A stretch of 64,000 bases of DNA from Tsuneonella deserti (GTDB lineage: Bacteria; Pseudomonadota; Alphaproteobacteria; Sphingomonadales; Sphingomonadaceae), in the NCBI RefSeq assembly GCF_014644315.1, contig NZ_BMKL01000001.1, forward strand, positions 507,001-571,000, in the 5' to 3' direction. This document shows positions 36,538-43,875 of the stretch, piece after piece. The translations under genes were made by a program, and so were the position numbers. Every line of letters starts with the position of its first letter. Position 1 is the stretch's first letter. Below the pieces are notes generated by a model. It was not told the DNA's origin and searched no databases. It was given only the letters and a program-made list of their open reading frames with translations.

Positions 36538-39534
36538 TTGTCCGTGCGTCGCCTCCATCCCGTTTCGCTCGCCGCGCTCGCGCTGACTGCCCCCGCCTGG
36601 ACCGGCACCGCGCTGGCGCAGGATGCGCCCGCGATTGCGCAGGCCGATGCTCCCCCGGTCGACCAGTCTCCCGGCGAGGGCGAGATCGTGGTGACCGCCA
36701 CCCGCTTGCCCGGGCAGGTACAGACCGACAGCCCGCCGATTCTCGAACTGGATGAGCAGCAGGTCGCGGCCTACGGCGCGGCTTCGATTGCCGACCTTGT
36801 CGCGCAGCTCGCGCCGCAGACAGGCTCGGGCCGCGGGCGCGGCGGTCGGCCGGTTTTCCTCGTCAACGGCCAGCGGGTATCGGGCTTCCGCGAATTCAGC
36901 CGCTTTCCGCCCGAAGCGATCCGCAAGGTCGAAGTGCTGCCCGAGGAAGTCGCGCTCCAGTTCGGCTATCCGCCCGATGCGCGGGTTATCAACTTCATTC
37001 TCAAGGACAACTTTGCCTCACGCACGATCGAAGCGGAATACGGGATGCCCACGCGTGGCGGCACCAGCACCGCGCAGGGCGAGGCATCGCTGCTCACCAT
37101 CAACGGCCCGCGCCGGATCAATGGCAGCGTCGAGTACACCCGGACCAGCCCGCTGACCGAGGCGGAGCGGGGTGTCATCCAGACGCCGGGCACCGATCCG
37201 ACCGTTCCCGGTGACGCAGACCCGGCGGACTACCGCACTCTCGTCGCGCGCGACGAGAAGGTGGAGGCCAACGCGACTTTCACCACCGGCCTGGGCGAGA
37301 TGGGCTCGGGCAAGCAGTTCACCCTCAACGGAAACGTCACCCGTGACGTCCGAACCTCGCTCTCGGGCCTCGACACGGTGCTGCTGACATCGCCGTCGGG
37401 GGACCAGGCGCTGCGCACGCTCGACGCCGATCCGATCAGCCGGCGCACTACCACCGATACCTATTCGCTTGGCAGCACGTTCAACGCGCCGCTGGGCGAC
37501 TGGCGCTATTCAGGCACGCTCGACGCCAGCCGGACCGACAGCGACAGCCGGCGCGACCGGCGCCGCGATACGGCGGCGCTGGCCGCAGCGGCCGCAGCGG
37601 GCACGCTGGCGATCGACGCTCCGCTGCCGTCGGTCGCGGACGCCGGGTTCGACCGGACGCTCAGCCGCGTCTGGTCGGCTTCGCAGAAGAATACTCTCGC
37701 CGGGTCGCCGCTGATCCTGCCGGGCGGGGAGGTGAACGTCACCCTCGATGCCGGGTACGACTGGACCCGGATCGAAAGCCGCGACAGCCGCGCGGCGCTG
37801 GGCGAGACGCAGCTCACTCGCGGCGATCTCAACGCCGGGGTCAACCTCAACCTGCCGATCGCCAGCATGCGCGAAGGGTTTCTCGATGCCATCGGCGACC
37901 TTTCGCTGAACCTGGGGGCGGGGATCGACCACCTGTCGGACTTCGGTACGCTGACGGACTGGAACGTGGGCACGACCTGGAAGCCTGCCGAGCGGCTCGC
38001 GCTCAAGGCCAGCTACATCCAGCGCGAAGTGGCACCAGGCCTGAGCCAGCTGGGCGGGCCGGTGATCCTCGACGTCAACGTTCCAGTGTACGATTTCACG
38101 ACCGGCCGGACCGTGCTGGCCAATGTCACCTCGGGCGGCAATCCCGATCTGCTGGCGGAGACCCAGCGCGACTTCAAGCTGTCCGCGAACTACGATCTCG
38201 ACTGGTTCGACCGGACCAACCTCGTCGTCGAGTACTTCAGCAACAGGTCGAGCAACACGACCGAGGCTTTCCCGCTGCTCACCCCGGCGATCGAGGCGGC
38301 GTTCCCCGACCGCGTAACCCGCGCATCGGACGGGACCCTGCTGGCGATCGACCGGCGGCCGGTGACGTTCGCCGAGCGCAGCTCTTCGCGCATCCGCTAC
38401 GGCATCAACATGTCGGGCAAGCTGGGCAAACCGTCGCCCGAAGGCGAAGGCCAGGGACGCGGCGGCCGATTCGGCGCCATGATGGGCATCGCGGCGCCTT
38501 CGCAGCCGGCGCCCGCCAGCGGCACCGGCGGCGGGTTCGACCCGGCGCGCTTCGGTGAGATGCGGACCAGGTTCTGCGCCGCGCCCGAGGGTCAGGCGCC
38601 CGATCTGTCGGGGCTGCCCGAGAGGATGCTCGAACGGCTGAAGGGAGAGGACGGACAGATCGATCCCGCCAAGGTAGCCGCGCTCAAGGCCCGCTTCTGC
38701 GCGGCCGACGGGGGCGGAATGCGGACGTTCGATCCGGCTCGCTTCGCCGCGCTGCGCACCGCGCTTGCCTGCGGCGTCGAGGGCAGCAATGCCGATCCGG
38801 CGACCTTGCCGGCGGAAATCGCCGACCGGCTCAAGGGGCCGGACGGAACGATCGACCCGGCACGCCTCGCCGAATTCCGTAGCCGCATCTGCGCGCTGCC
38901 CGCGGACGGCAGCGGCGGGACCGGTGGGCGCGGGGGCTGGCGCGGCCGGGGCGGGCAAGGCTCGCCTTCAGGGGAGCAGGCCGCGGGCGGCGGACGACAG
39001 TCTGGCGGCGGAGGCGGCTTTGGCGGGCGCCGGGGCGGCGACGGACAGGGCCGCTGGAACCTCTCGCTCTACCACACGATCGAGCTGCGCAACCGGGCGC
39101 TCATTGCCGATGGCGGACCCGAGCTCGATCTCCTCGCCGGCGACGGGCTGAGCGATGGCGGCGTGTCGCGCCACAAGGTCGAGCTGGAAGGCGGCGTGTT
39201 CCGCAAGGGCCTGGGCGCACGCTTGAGCGGCAATTACCTGTCGGGCACCACCGTGCGCGGAAGCGGGTTGCCGGGATCTAGCGACCTGAAGTTCGGCGAT
39301 CTCGCGACGTTCGACCTGCGGCTGTTCGCCAACCTCGAGCAGCAGAAGTGGCTCACTGGCGGGGGCGAACCAGGCTTCTGGAAGGGCGCGCGGCTGAGCT
39401 TCCGCATCGACAACCTGTTCGACGCGCACCAGCGCGTGACGGACGTGAACGGGCTGGTTCCCCTGCGTTACCAGCCCGGGCTGATCGATCCCGTGGGACG
39501 CCGGTTCGAGATCGAGTTCCGCAAGATGTTCTGA
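36538..39534 (+). CDS. TonB-dependent receptor with a repeat-bearing, Gly/Arg-rich insert
   Basis: An outer-membrane receptor of about 998 residues. A signal peptide (MSVRRLHPVSLAALALTAP to ALAQ) is followed by the TonB-box-like EIVVTATRL, a plug domain with RPVFLVNGQRVSGFREFSRF and a beta-barrel ending in the aromatic IEFRKMF. No ATG fits the signal peptide; TTG at 36538, with AAAAGGA upstream, is proposed, and GTG 36544 is an alternative. The unusual part is residues about 630-840: between two barrel strands (RIRYGINMSGK and RWNLSLYHTIEL) lies a large insert with a tandem 64-residue repeat (see 38536) and a roughly 48-residue Gly/Arg-rich stretch. The insert probably faces outside as a loop. 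The ligand is unknown. Confidence 0.88.
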   Translation: MSVRRLHPVSLAALALTAPAWTGTALAQDAPAIAQADAPPVDQSPGEGEIVVTATRLPGQVQTDSPPILELDEQQVAAYGAASIADLVAQLAPQTGSGRGRGGRPVFLVNGQRVSGFREFSRFPPEAIRKVEVLPEEVALQFGYPPDARVINFILKDNFASRTIEAEYGMPTRGGTSTAQGEASLLTINGPRRINGSVEYTRTSPLTEAERGVIQTPGTDPTVPGDADPADYRTLVARDEKVEANATFTTGLGEMGSGKQFTLNGNVTRDVRTSLSGLDTVLLTSPSGDQALRTLDADPISRRTTTDTYSLGSTFNAPLGDWRYSGTLDASRTDSDSRRDRRRDTAALAAAAAAGTLAIDAPLPSVADAGFDRTLSRVWSASQKNTLAGSPLILPGGEVNVTLDAGYDWTRIESRDSRAALGETQLTRGDLNAGVNLNLPIASMREGFLDAIGDLSLNLGAGIDHLSDFGTLTDWNVGTTWKPAERLALKASYIQREVAPGLSQLGGPVILDVNVPVYDFTTGRTVLANVTSGGNPDLLAETQRDFKLSANYDLDWFDRTNLVVEYFSNRSSNTTEAFPLLTPAIEAAFPDRVTRASDGTLLAIDRRPVTFAERSSSRIRYGINMSGKLGKPSPEGEGQGRGGRFGAMMGIAAPSQPAPASGTGGGFDPARFGEMRTRFCAAPEGQAPDLSGLPERMLERLKGEDGQIDPAKVAALKARFCAADGGGMRTFDPARFAALRTALACGVEGSNADPATLPAEIADRLKGPDGTIDPARLAEFRSRICALPADGSGGTGGRGGWRGRGGQGSPSGEQAAGGGRQSGGGGGFGGRRGGDGQGRWNLSLYHTIELRNRALIADGGPELDLLAGDGLSDGGVSRHKVELEGGVFRKGLGARLSGNYLSGTTVRGSGLPGSSDLKFGDLATFDLRLFANLEQQKWLTGGGEPGFWKGARLSFRIDNLFDAHQRVTDVNGLVPLRYQPGLIDPVGRRFEIEFRKMF
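38536..38907 (+). repeat. Tandem 192-bp repeat inside the TBDR gene
   Basis: Two diverged copies start at 38536 and 38728, exactly 192 bp (64 codons) apart; the second is shorter by a few codons. Each holds two related motifs: FDPARFGEMRTRFC (38536) and IDPAKVAALKARFC (38659), then FDPARFAALRTALAC (38728) and IDPARLAEFRSRIC (38851). Each second motif follows LKGxDGxIDPA. The single Cys at the end of each motif is kept in all four. Confidence 0.85.
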
Positions 39535-39587
39535 TTTTTCAATCCTGTCGCATCCTTACAGCGATTCTCCGCGCGGCGGCTTTACAT

Positions 39588-39601
39588 CCTCCGCGCGGAG
39601 G
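39588..39601. repeat. 14-bp palindrome covering a ribosome-binding site
   Basis: CCTCCGCGCGGAGG is a perfect palindrome. Its right arm contains the GGAGG that serves as Shine-Dalgarno for the ATG at 39611. In RNA the arms would pair and hide that site. Confidence 0.5.
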
Positions 39602-39610
39602 GGGAATCGC

Positions 39611-40066
39611 ATGGATCCGATAGCATTGGGGTTGATCGCGGCGGCGGCCGCCATCGTGGCGCTGGGGTGGTGGCTATATCGCCGCAAGGTTGTCGCCGCC
39701 GAATTGGCCGCGGGAACCTGGAGCAGCGTGCCGGGCACCATTCACGAAGCCTCGGTCAGGGAAGATGTGACTTGGGACGCGCAGAACGAGCGGGTCTCCG
39801 AACTCATTCCGGTCGTGCGCTATGCCTACAGCGCGAACGGGCGCGAATACGAAGGCGACCGCGCGTTCCTGTCCCGTGCCAAGTTCGACAGCGACGCTGC
39901 CGCCAAGGCCTGGCAGGGAACGTGCAAGCCAGGTCCCGCGACAGTATGGTTCGATCCGGCCGATCCCGCAAAGAGCGTGTTGCAGATCGACCGTCCGTCC
40001 AAAGGCGGATTGTTCGTGGCCGGCGTGTTCGCAGTTATTCTGGTAGGGGTGGCGCTGGCGCTTTAG
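39611..40066 (+). CDS. DUF3592 domain membrane protein
   Basis: A 151-residue protein with an N-terminal membrane helix (ALGLIAAAAAIVALGWWLY), a central beta-rich domain and a C-terminal helix (GGLFVAGVFAVILVGVALAL). The middle part, with VVRYAYSANGREYEGDRAF and ATVWFDPADPAKSVL, follows the DUF3592 pattern, a small beta domain usually flanked by membrane helices. Function is unknown. It begins 76 bp after the TBDR stop and converges on the flavoprotein gene, with 6 bp between stops. Confidence 0.75.
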   Translation: MDPIALGLIAAAAAIVALGWWLYRRKVVAAELAAGTWSSVPGTIHEASVREDVTWDAQNERVSELIPVVRYAYSANGREYEGDRAFLSRAKFDSDAAAKAWQGTCKPGPATVWFDPADPAKSVLQIDRPSKGGLFVAGVFAVILVGVALAL

Positions 40067-40072
40067 CTGCGG

Positions 40073-41230
40073 CTAAAGCGCGTCGCCTGCCGCGACGCCG
40101 CTCGCCCAGGCCCACTGGAAGTTATAGCCGCCGAGCCAGCCGGTCACGTCGACTGCCTCGCCGATCGCGTAGAGCCCGGGCACGCGGTGCGACGCCATTG
40201 TCCTGGATGACAGTTCGGCGGTGGAAATGCCGCCCACCGTGACTTCGGCCTTGGCGAAGCCCTCGGTGCCGGTTGGATGGAAGCGCCATCCGGCAAGCTG
40301 CGCCTCGGCGGCATTCAGCGCCTTGTCGGTTGCGCCGCCCAGTTCCGCGAGCGGCGGGAGCCGGTCCGCCAGCGTCGCCGCGAGGCGCTCCGGCAGGGCA
40401 TCGCGCAGTACGCTGCGCAGCATCGTGCGCGGAGCGGCGCGCTTCGCCTCGGTGAGCCATCCCGGCGCGCGGCCGGGCAGGAAATCGATGGCCACTGCCT
40501 CGCCCGGTCGCCAGTAGGAGGAGACCTGCAATATCGCCGGTCCCGACAGGCCGCGATGGGTGAACAGCGCCGCCTCGCGAAATCTCGCCTTGCCCACGCT
40601 GGCGACCACATCGGCCGAAACGCCCGACAGTTCGCGGAACAGCACGTCGCCGCCGCCCAGCGTCAGCGGCACCAGCGCCGGGCGCGGCTCGACCACCTTG
40701 AGGCCGAAGCGGCGCGCCAGGTCATAAGCGAACCCGGTCGCGCCCATCTTCGGGATCGACGGGCCGCCGGTGGATATGACGAGCGCGGGCGCGGTGTACT
40801 CGCCGATGCGGAAGCGGCCGTCGCCATGCTCCACTTCGCCGACGTCCACGCCGCAGCGCACCTCGACGCCGCCTTTCTCGCACTCGGCAAGCAGCATGGC
40901 GACGATCTGCCGCGCCGAGCCATCGCAGAACAGCTGGCCGAGGGTTTTTTCGTGCCATGCGATGCCGTGGTTCTCGACGAGCTGGAGGAAATCGCCGGCC
41001 GTGTAGCGGGCGAGGGCAGACTTCGCGAAATGCGGGTTGGCGGAAAGATATCGGTCAGGCGCAGTGTGCAGGTTAGTGAAGTTGCACCGTCCGCCGCCGG
41101 AAATGAGGATCTTTTTCCCCACCGCCTCCGCGCGTTCAAGCACAACCACTCGCTTGCCGCGCTGGCCGGCGCGCGCGGCGCACATCAGGCCGGCGGCGCC
41201 TCCGCCCAGAATGATCGCATCGTATTGCAC
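40073..41230 (-). CDS. NAD(P)/FAD-dependent oxidoreductase, HI0933/YhiN family
   Basis: A 385-residue flavoprotein. The Rossmann FAD motif IILGGGAAGLMCAARA is at the N-terminus, followed by GKKILISGGGRCNFTN, the hallmark of the HI0933-like group, and ISTGGPSIPKMGATG. The C-terminal GLYAIGEAVDVTGWLGGYNFQWAWASG is the second FAD-binding motif. The substrate is not known for the family. It is divergent from uvrC with only 29 bp between starts. Confidence 0.92.
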   Translation of the reverse strand: MQYDAIILGGGAAGLMCAARAGQRGKRVVVLERAEAVGKKILISGGGRCNFTNLHTAPDRYLSANPHFAKSALARYTAGDFLQLVENHGIAWHEKTLGQLFCDGSARQIVAMLLAECEKGGVEVRCGVDVGEVEHGDGRFRIGEYTAPALVISTGGPSIPKMGATGFAYDLARRFGLKVVEPRPALVPLTLGGGDVLFRELSGVSADVVASVGKARFREAALFTHRGLSGPAILQVSSYWRPGEAVAIDFLPGRAPGWLTEAKRAAPRTMLRSVLRDALPERLAATLADRLPPLAELGGATDKALNAAEAQLAGWRFHPTGTEGFAKAEVTVGGISTAELSSRTMASHRVPGLYAIGEAVDVTGWLGGYNFQWAWASGVAAGDAL

Positions 41231-41259
41231 GCGCGGTCCCCTACCCCTAGCTGCGGGAT

Positions 41260-43206
41260 ATGTCGCGCGCTGAAGCCGGAACCCCCCACGATCCCCGCGG
41301 CAAGGAACGCTTCAACGAGGATCGTGCGACCTACACCGTCAAGGGCGCCGGCGCGCAGCCCGATCTGGAGGCAGGCGTCGCCGCGATCCGCGAGACGGTC
41401 CGCACGCTGAAGCCCAAGCCCGGCGTGTACCGGATGCTCGATGCGCGCGGTGAGGTGCTCTATGTCGGCAAGGCGCGCAGCCTGAAGGCCCGGGTGGCGA
41501 ACTACACTCAGGTCAAGGCGCTCTCCAATCGCCTTCGCCGGATGGTCAGCCAGACGAGGGCGATGGAAATCGTCGTGACCAATTCGGAGGCCGAGGCGCT
41601 GCTGCTGGAAGCGCAGCTTATCAAGCGCTTCCGTCCGCCCTACAACGTGCTGCTGCGGGACGACAAAAGCTTCCCCTTCATCCTCCTGCGCGCCGATCAC
41701 GCATTTCCGCGCATCCAGAAGCACCGCGGCGCGCGGCGGTCCAAGGGTAACTACTACGGCCCCTTCGCCAGCGCCGGCAGCGTCAACACCACCATCAACG
41801 CGCTGCAGAAGTTGTTCCTCCTGAGGAGCTGCACCGACAGCTTCTTCGCGCGCCGCGACCGGCCGTGCCTGCTCTACCAGATCCGCCGCTGTTCTGCCCC
41901 TTGCGTCGGGCGGGTGGACGAGGCCGGCTATGCCGAGCTTGTCCAGCAGGCCAAGGACTTCCTCTCGGGCAAGTCGGCGGCGGTGCAGAAGAAGATCGAG
42001 ACGCAGATGGCCGAAGCCGCCGCCAACCTCGATTTCGAGAGCGCCGCAATGCTGCGCGACCGGCTGCGCGCCGCGACTGCGATCCAGGGCAGCCAGGCGA
42101 TCAACGCGCAAGGGGTGGGCGATGCCGACGTATTCGCGCTCGCCTCCAAGGGCGGGCAAATGGGCATCCAGGCGTTCTTCGTGCGCGGCGGGCAGAACTG
42201 GGGCCACCGCGCGTTCTTCCCCAGCCATATCGAGGGCGAGAGTGAGGAGGACGTGCTGGCCGACGTACTCGCGCAGTTCTACGAGGAAGTGCCGCCCCCG
42301 CGCACCATCCTGCTCGACCGCGCGCTGCCCGAGCAGGACCTGCTGGCCGAGGCGCTGTGCGAGGCGACCGGCCACCGGGTGGACATCAGCGTCCCCCAGC
42401 GCGGCGACCGGCGGCGGCTGCTCGCCCAGGCCCAGCGCAACGCGGTCGAGGCGCTGGAGCGGCGCCTCGCGGAAAGCGGCACCAAGGCGAAGATCATGCG
42501 CGAGCTCGCCGAGTTTCTCGAGCTGCCCGAGCCGCCCGACCGGATCGAGGTGTACGACAACAGCCACATCCAGGGCGACAAGGCGGTCGGTGCGATGATC
42601 GTCGCCGGGCCCGAAGGATACCGCAAGGGCCAGTACCGCAAGTTCAACATCCGCGCCGCGCAGACGAACGACGACTTCGCGATGATGCGGGAGGTGATGA
42701 CCCGCCGCTTCGCCCGCGCGCTGGAGGAAGACCCGGACCGCGACAGCGGCAACTGGCCGGACCTGGTGCTGATCGACGGCGGCAAGGGACAGATGTCGAG
42801 CGTGAAGGACGCGCTCGAGGAGCTCGGCATCGAGGACGTGAACCTCATCGCCATCGCCAAGGGCCCGCACCACGGGCGCGAGGGGCGCGAGGTGTTCCAC
42901 TTCCCCGACGGGCGCGAGAAGACCCTGCCGACCAACTCGCCGCTGTTGTTCTACCTCCAGACCCTGCGCGACGAGGTCCACCGCTTCGCCATCGGCGCCC
43001 ACCGGGCCAAGCGCAGCCGGGCCATCACCGCCTCACCGCTCGACGAAATCCCCGGCATCGGTCCTGGCCGCAAGCGCGCGCTGCTGCTCGCATTCGGCAC
43101 AGCGGGTAAGGTGCGGGCGGCAGCGCTGGAAGACCTGAAACGCACCCCCGGCATCAGCGAGGGCGTGGCGCAGAAGATTTATGATTTTTATCATCCGGCG
43201 GGGTGA
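41260..43206 (+). CDS. uvrC: Excinuclease ABC subunit C
   Basis: UvrC makes both incisions in nucleotide excision repair after damage recognition by UvrAB. The 648-residue protein has the GIY-YIG nuclease domain (GVYRMLDARGEVLYVGKARSL), the Cys-rich segment CLLYQIRRCSAPC, a UvrB-binding UVR motif (about 240-275), the RNase H-like second nuclease with VYDNSHIQGDKAVGAMIV and DLVLIDGGKGQ, and C-terminal helix-hairpin-helix repeats (IPGIGPGRKRALLLAFG). The ATG at 41260 gives a roughly 45-residue N-terminal extension before the GIY domain, which is common in this group. Confidence 0.97.
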   Translation: MSRAEAGTPHDPRGKERFNEDRATYTVKGAGAQPDLEAGVAAIRETVRTLKPKPGVYRMLDARGEVLYVGKARSLKARVANYTQVKALSNRLRRMVSQTRAMEIVVTNSEAEALLLEAQLIKRFRPPYNVLLRDDKSFPFILLRADHAFPRIQKHRGARRSKGNYYGPFASAGSVNTTINALQKLFLLRSCTDSFFARRDRPCLLYQIRRCSAPCVGRVDEAGYAELVQQAKDFLSGKSAAVQKKIETQMAEAAANLDFESAAMLRDRLRAATAIQGSQAINAQGVGDADVFALASKGGQMGIQAFFVRGGQNWGHRAFFPSHIEGESEEDVLADVLAQFYEEVPPPRTILLDRALPEQDLLAEALCEATGHRVDISVPQRGDRRRLLAQAQRNAVEALERRLAESGTKAKIMRELAEFLELPEPPDRIEVYDNSHIQGDKAVGAMIVAGPEGYRKGQYRKFNIRAAQTNDDFAMMREVMTRRFARALEEDPDRDSGNWPDLVLIDGGKGQMSSVKDALEELGIEDVNLIAIAKGPHHGREGREVFHFPDGREKTLPTNSPLLFYLQTLRDEVHRFAIGAHRAKRSRAITASPLDEIPGIGPGRKRALLLAFGTAGKVRAAALEDLKRTPGISEGVAQKIYDFYHPAG

Positions 43207-43208
43207 GG

Positions 43209-43226
43209 GTAGGCCTTCGGGCCTAC
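43209..43226 (+). terminator. UUCG-tetraloop hairpin after uvrC
   Basis: GTAGGCC and GGCCTAC pair around a TTCG loop, 3 bp after the uvrC stop. This extra-stable loop type is common in 3' ends of mRNAs. There is no T-run, so it may protect or end the message with help from the next hairpin or Rho. Confidence 0.5.
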
Positions 43227-43230
43227 AGGC

Positions 43231-43260
43231 CTTGGCGAAGAGCGTCAGCGTTCTGCCAAG
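43231..43260 (+). terminator. Second hairpin after uvrC
   Basis: CTTGGC pairs with GCCAAG, and inside it AGAGCG pairs with CGTTCT (one G-U pair) around a TCAG loop, with a two-base bulge. The G-U pair works only in plus-strand RNA, which points to the uvrC transcript. It is followed a few bases later by ATTTTCC. Confidence 0.45.
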
Positions 43261-43470
43261 CGAATGATTTTCCTACAGGTCCGCGCCCCGCTAGGCTCGC
43301 ATCGGCTCCTTCATACCGTCGATCGTCCCGCCCCCCGCGCCGCGCAATGGAGGGTGCGTTCTTCCGCATGATGCGCGTGCCCGGGAGGGCTGTTGGCGCG
43401 TCGCCGAGTTTCAATACAGGACAGTGGTCCATGTGGTCCGCGGTTCAGGCCCGCGCTTGCGAAACTGAAC

Positions 43471-43498
43471 AAAAGGGCGCCGGATCGCTCCGGCGCCC
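43471..43498 (-). terminator. Rho-independent terminator of the small gene at 43529
   Basis: On the minus strand a perfect 10-bp GC-rich stem (GGGCGCCGGA at 43475 with its complement at 43489) and a 4-base loop are followed by TTTTGTT. It begins about 30 bp after the stop codon of the minus-strand gene. Confidence 0.8.
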
Positions 43499-43528
43499 TC
43501 CCTTGGTGATATCCCCGGACCGGGAAAA

Positions 43529-43831
43529 TCAGGCCTGGCGCGTGCCCGACATCGGCATCGATCCGAAGGCGCCGGCGTTGACCGAGCCGGTCAGCGTATC
43601 ACCGTCGACGGTGGCGCTGCCTTCCAGCTTCATCGGCATCGGCACGGTCATGTTCATCGTCCAGGTCAGCTTGTTGCCGTCGATCTTGCCGTTCTCGACG
43701 TCCATGCTGCCCATCGCCCCGGCGTTCTTGCCGGTGAAGGTGCCGTCTCCGTTGTCGGTGACGGTGAACACGCTCTTCTGGTCGCCCATCGGGGTCTTGG
43801 TCACGCAATCGTAGCTGCCGGCAACTGACAT
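43529..43831 (-). CDS. Small beta-rich conserved hypothetical protein
   Basis: A 100-residue protein without signal peptide or membrane segment. It alternates short beta-type stretches with Gly/Asp turns: SYDCVTKTPMGDQKSVFTV, DNGDGTFTGKNAGAMGSMDV and GDTLTGSVNAGAFGSMPMSG. The two copies of GxxxAGAxGSM suggest an internal repeat in a small beta-barrel or sandwich. It is unusually rich in Met. I do not recognise a characterised family. It has GGAG-type upstream sequence (GAGAGAGGATC) before the ATG and its own terminator, so it is probably expressed alone or as the last gene after the M16 gene. Confidence 0.7.
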   Translation of the reverse strand: MSVAGSYDCVTKTPMGDQKSVFTVTDNGDGTFTGKNAGAMGSMDVENGKIDGNKLTWTMNMTVPMPMKLEGSATVDGDTLTGSVNAGAFGSMPMSGTRQA

Positions 43832-43875
43832 GGGAGATCCTCTCTCTGTGAAACGGTTTATTCGACTGTCGCGGT

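Larger units (their letters stand above)
43207..43528. other. Non-coding stretch with several hairpins between uvrC and a small gene
   Basis: These 322 bp hold no convincing gene. The left end has two plus-strand hairpins (43209 and 43231), and the right end a terminator for the convergent small gene (43471). The middle (about 43261-43440) has no clear structure that can be seen by eye. A further inverted repeat, GTTCAG at 43443 with CTGAAC at 43465, sits next to the terminator. Open frames here (for example 43223-43432 minus) have no ribosome-binding site and an Arg/Pro-rich make-up. A small RNA cannot be excluded. Confidence 0.5.

Noticed and set aside
38536..38907. EF-hand calcium-binding repeats in the TBDR insert
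   Set aside because: The DGxID core is there, but the first Asp residues and the position-12 Glu of an EF-hand loop are missing.
43261..43440. 4.5S/SRP RNA or 6S RNA in the gap after uvrC
   Set aside because: The conserved SRP core (GGTCCGGAAGGAAGCAGC-like) is not present on either strand, and a 6S-type long bulged rod could not be made out.
43203..43814. Plus-strand frame through the gap after uvrC and across the small gene
   Set aside because: No ribosome-binding site, runs through the terminator hairpin, and lies opposite the better-supported small gene at 43529.
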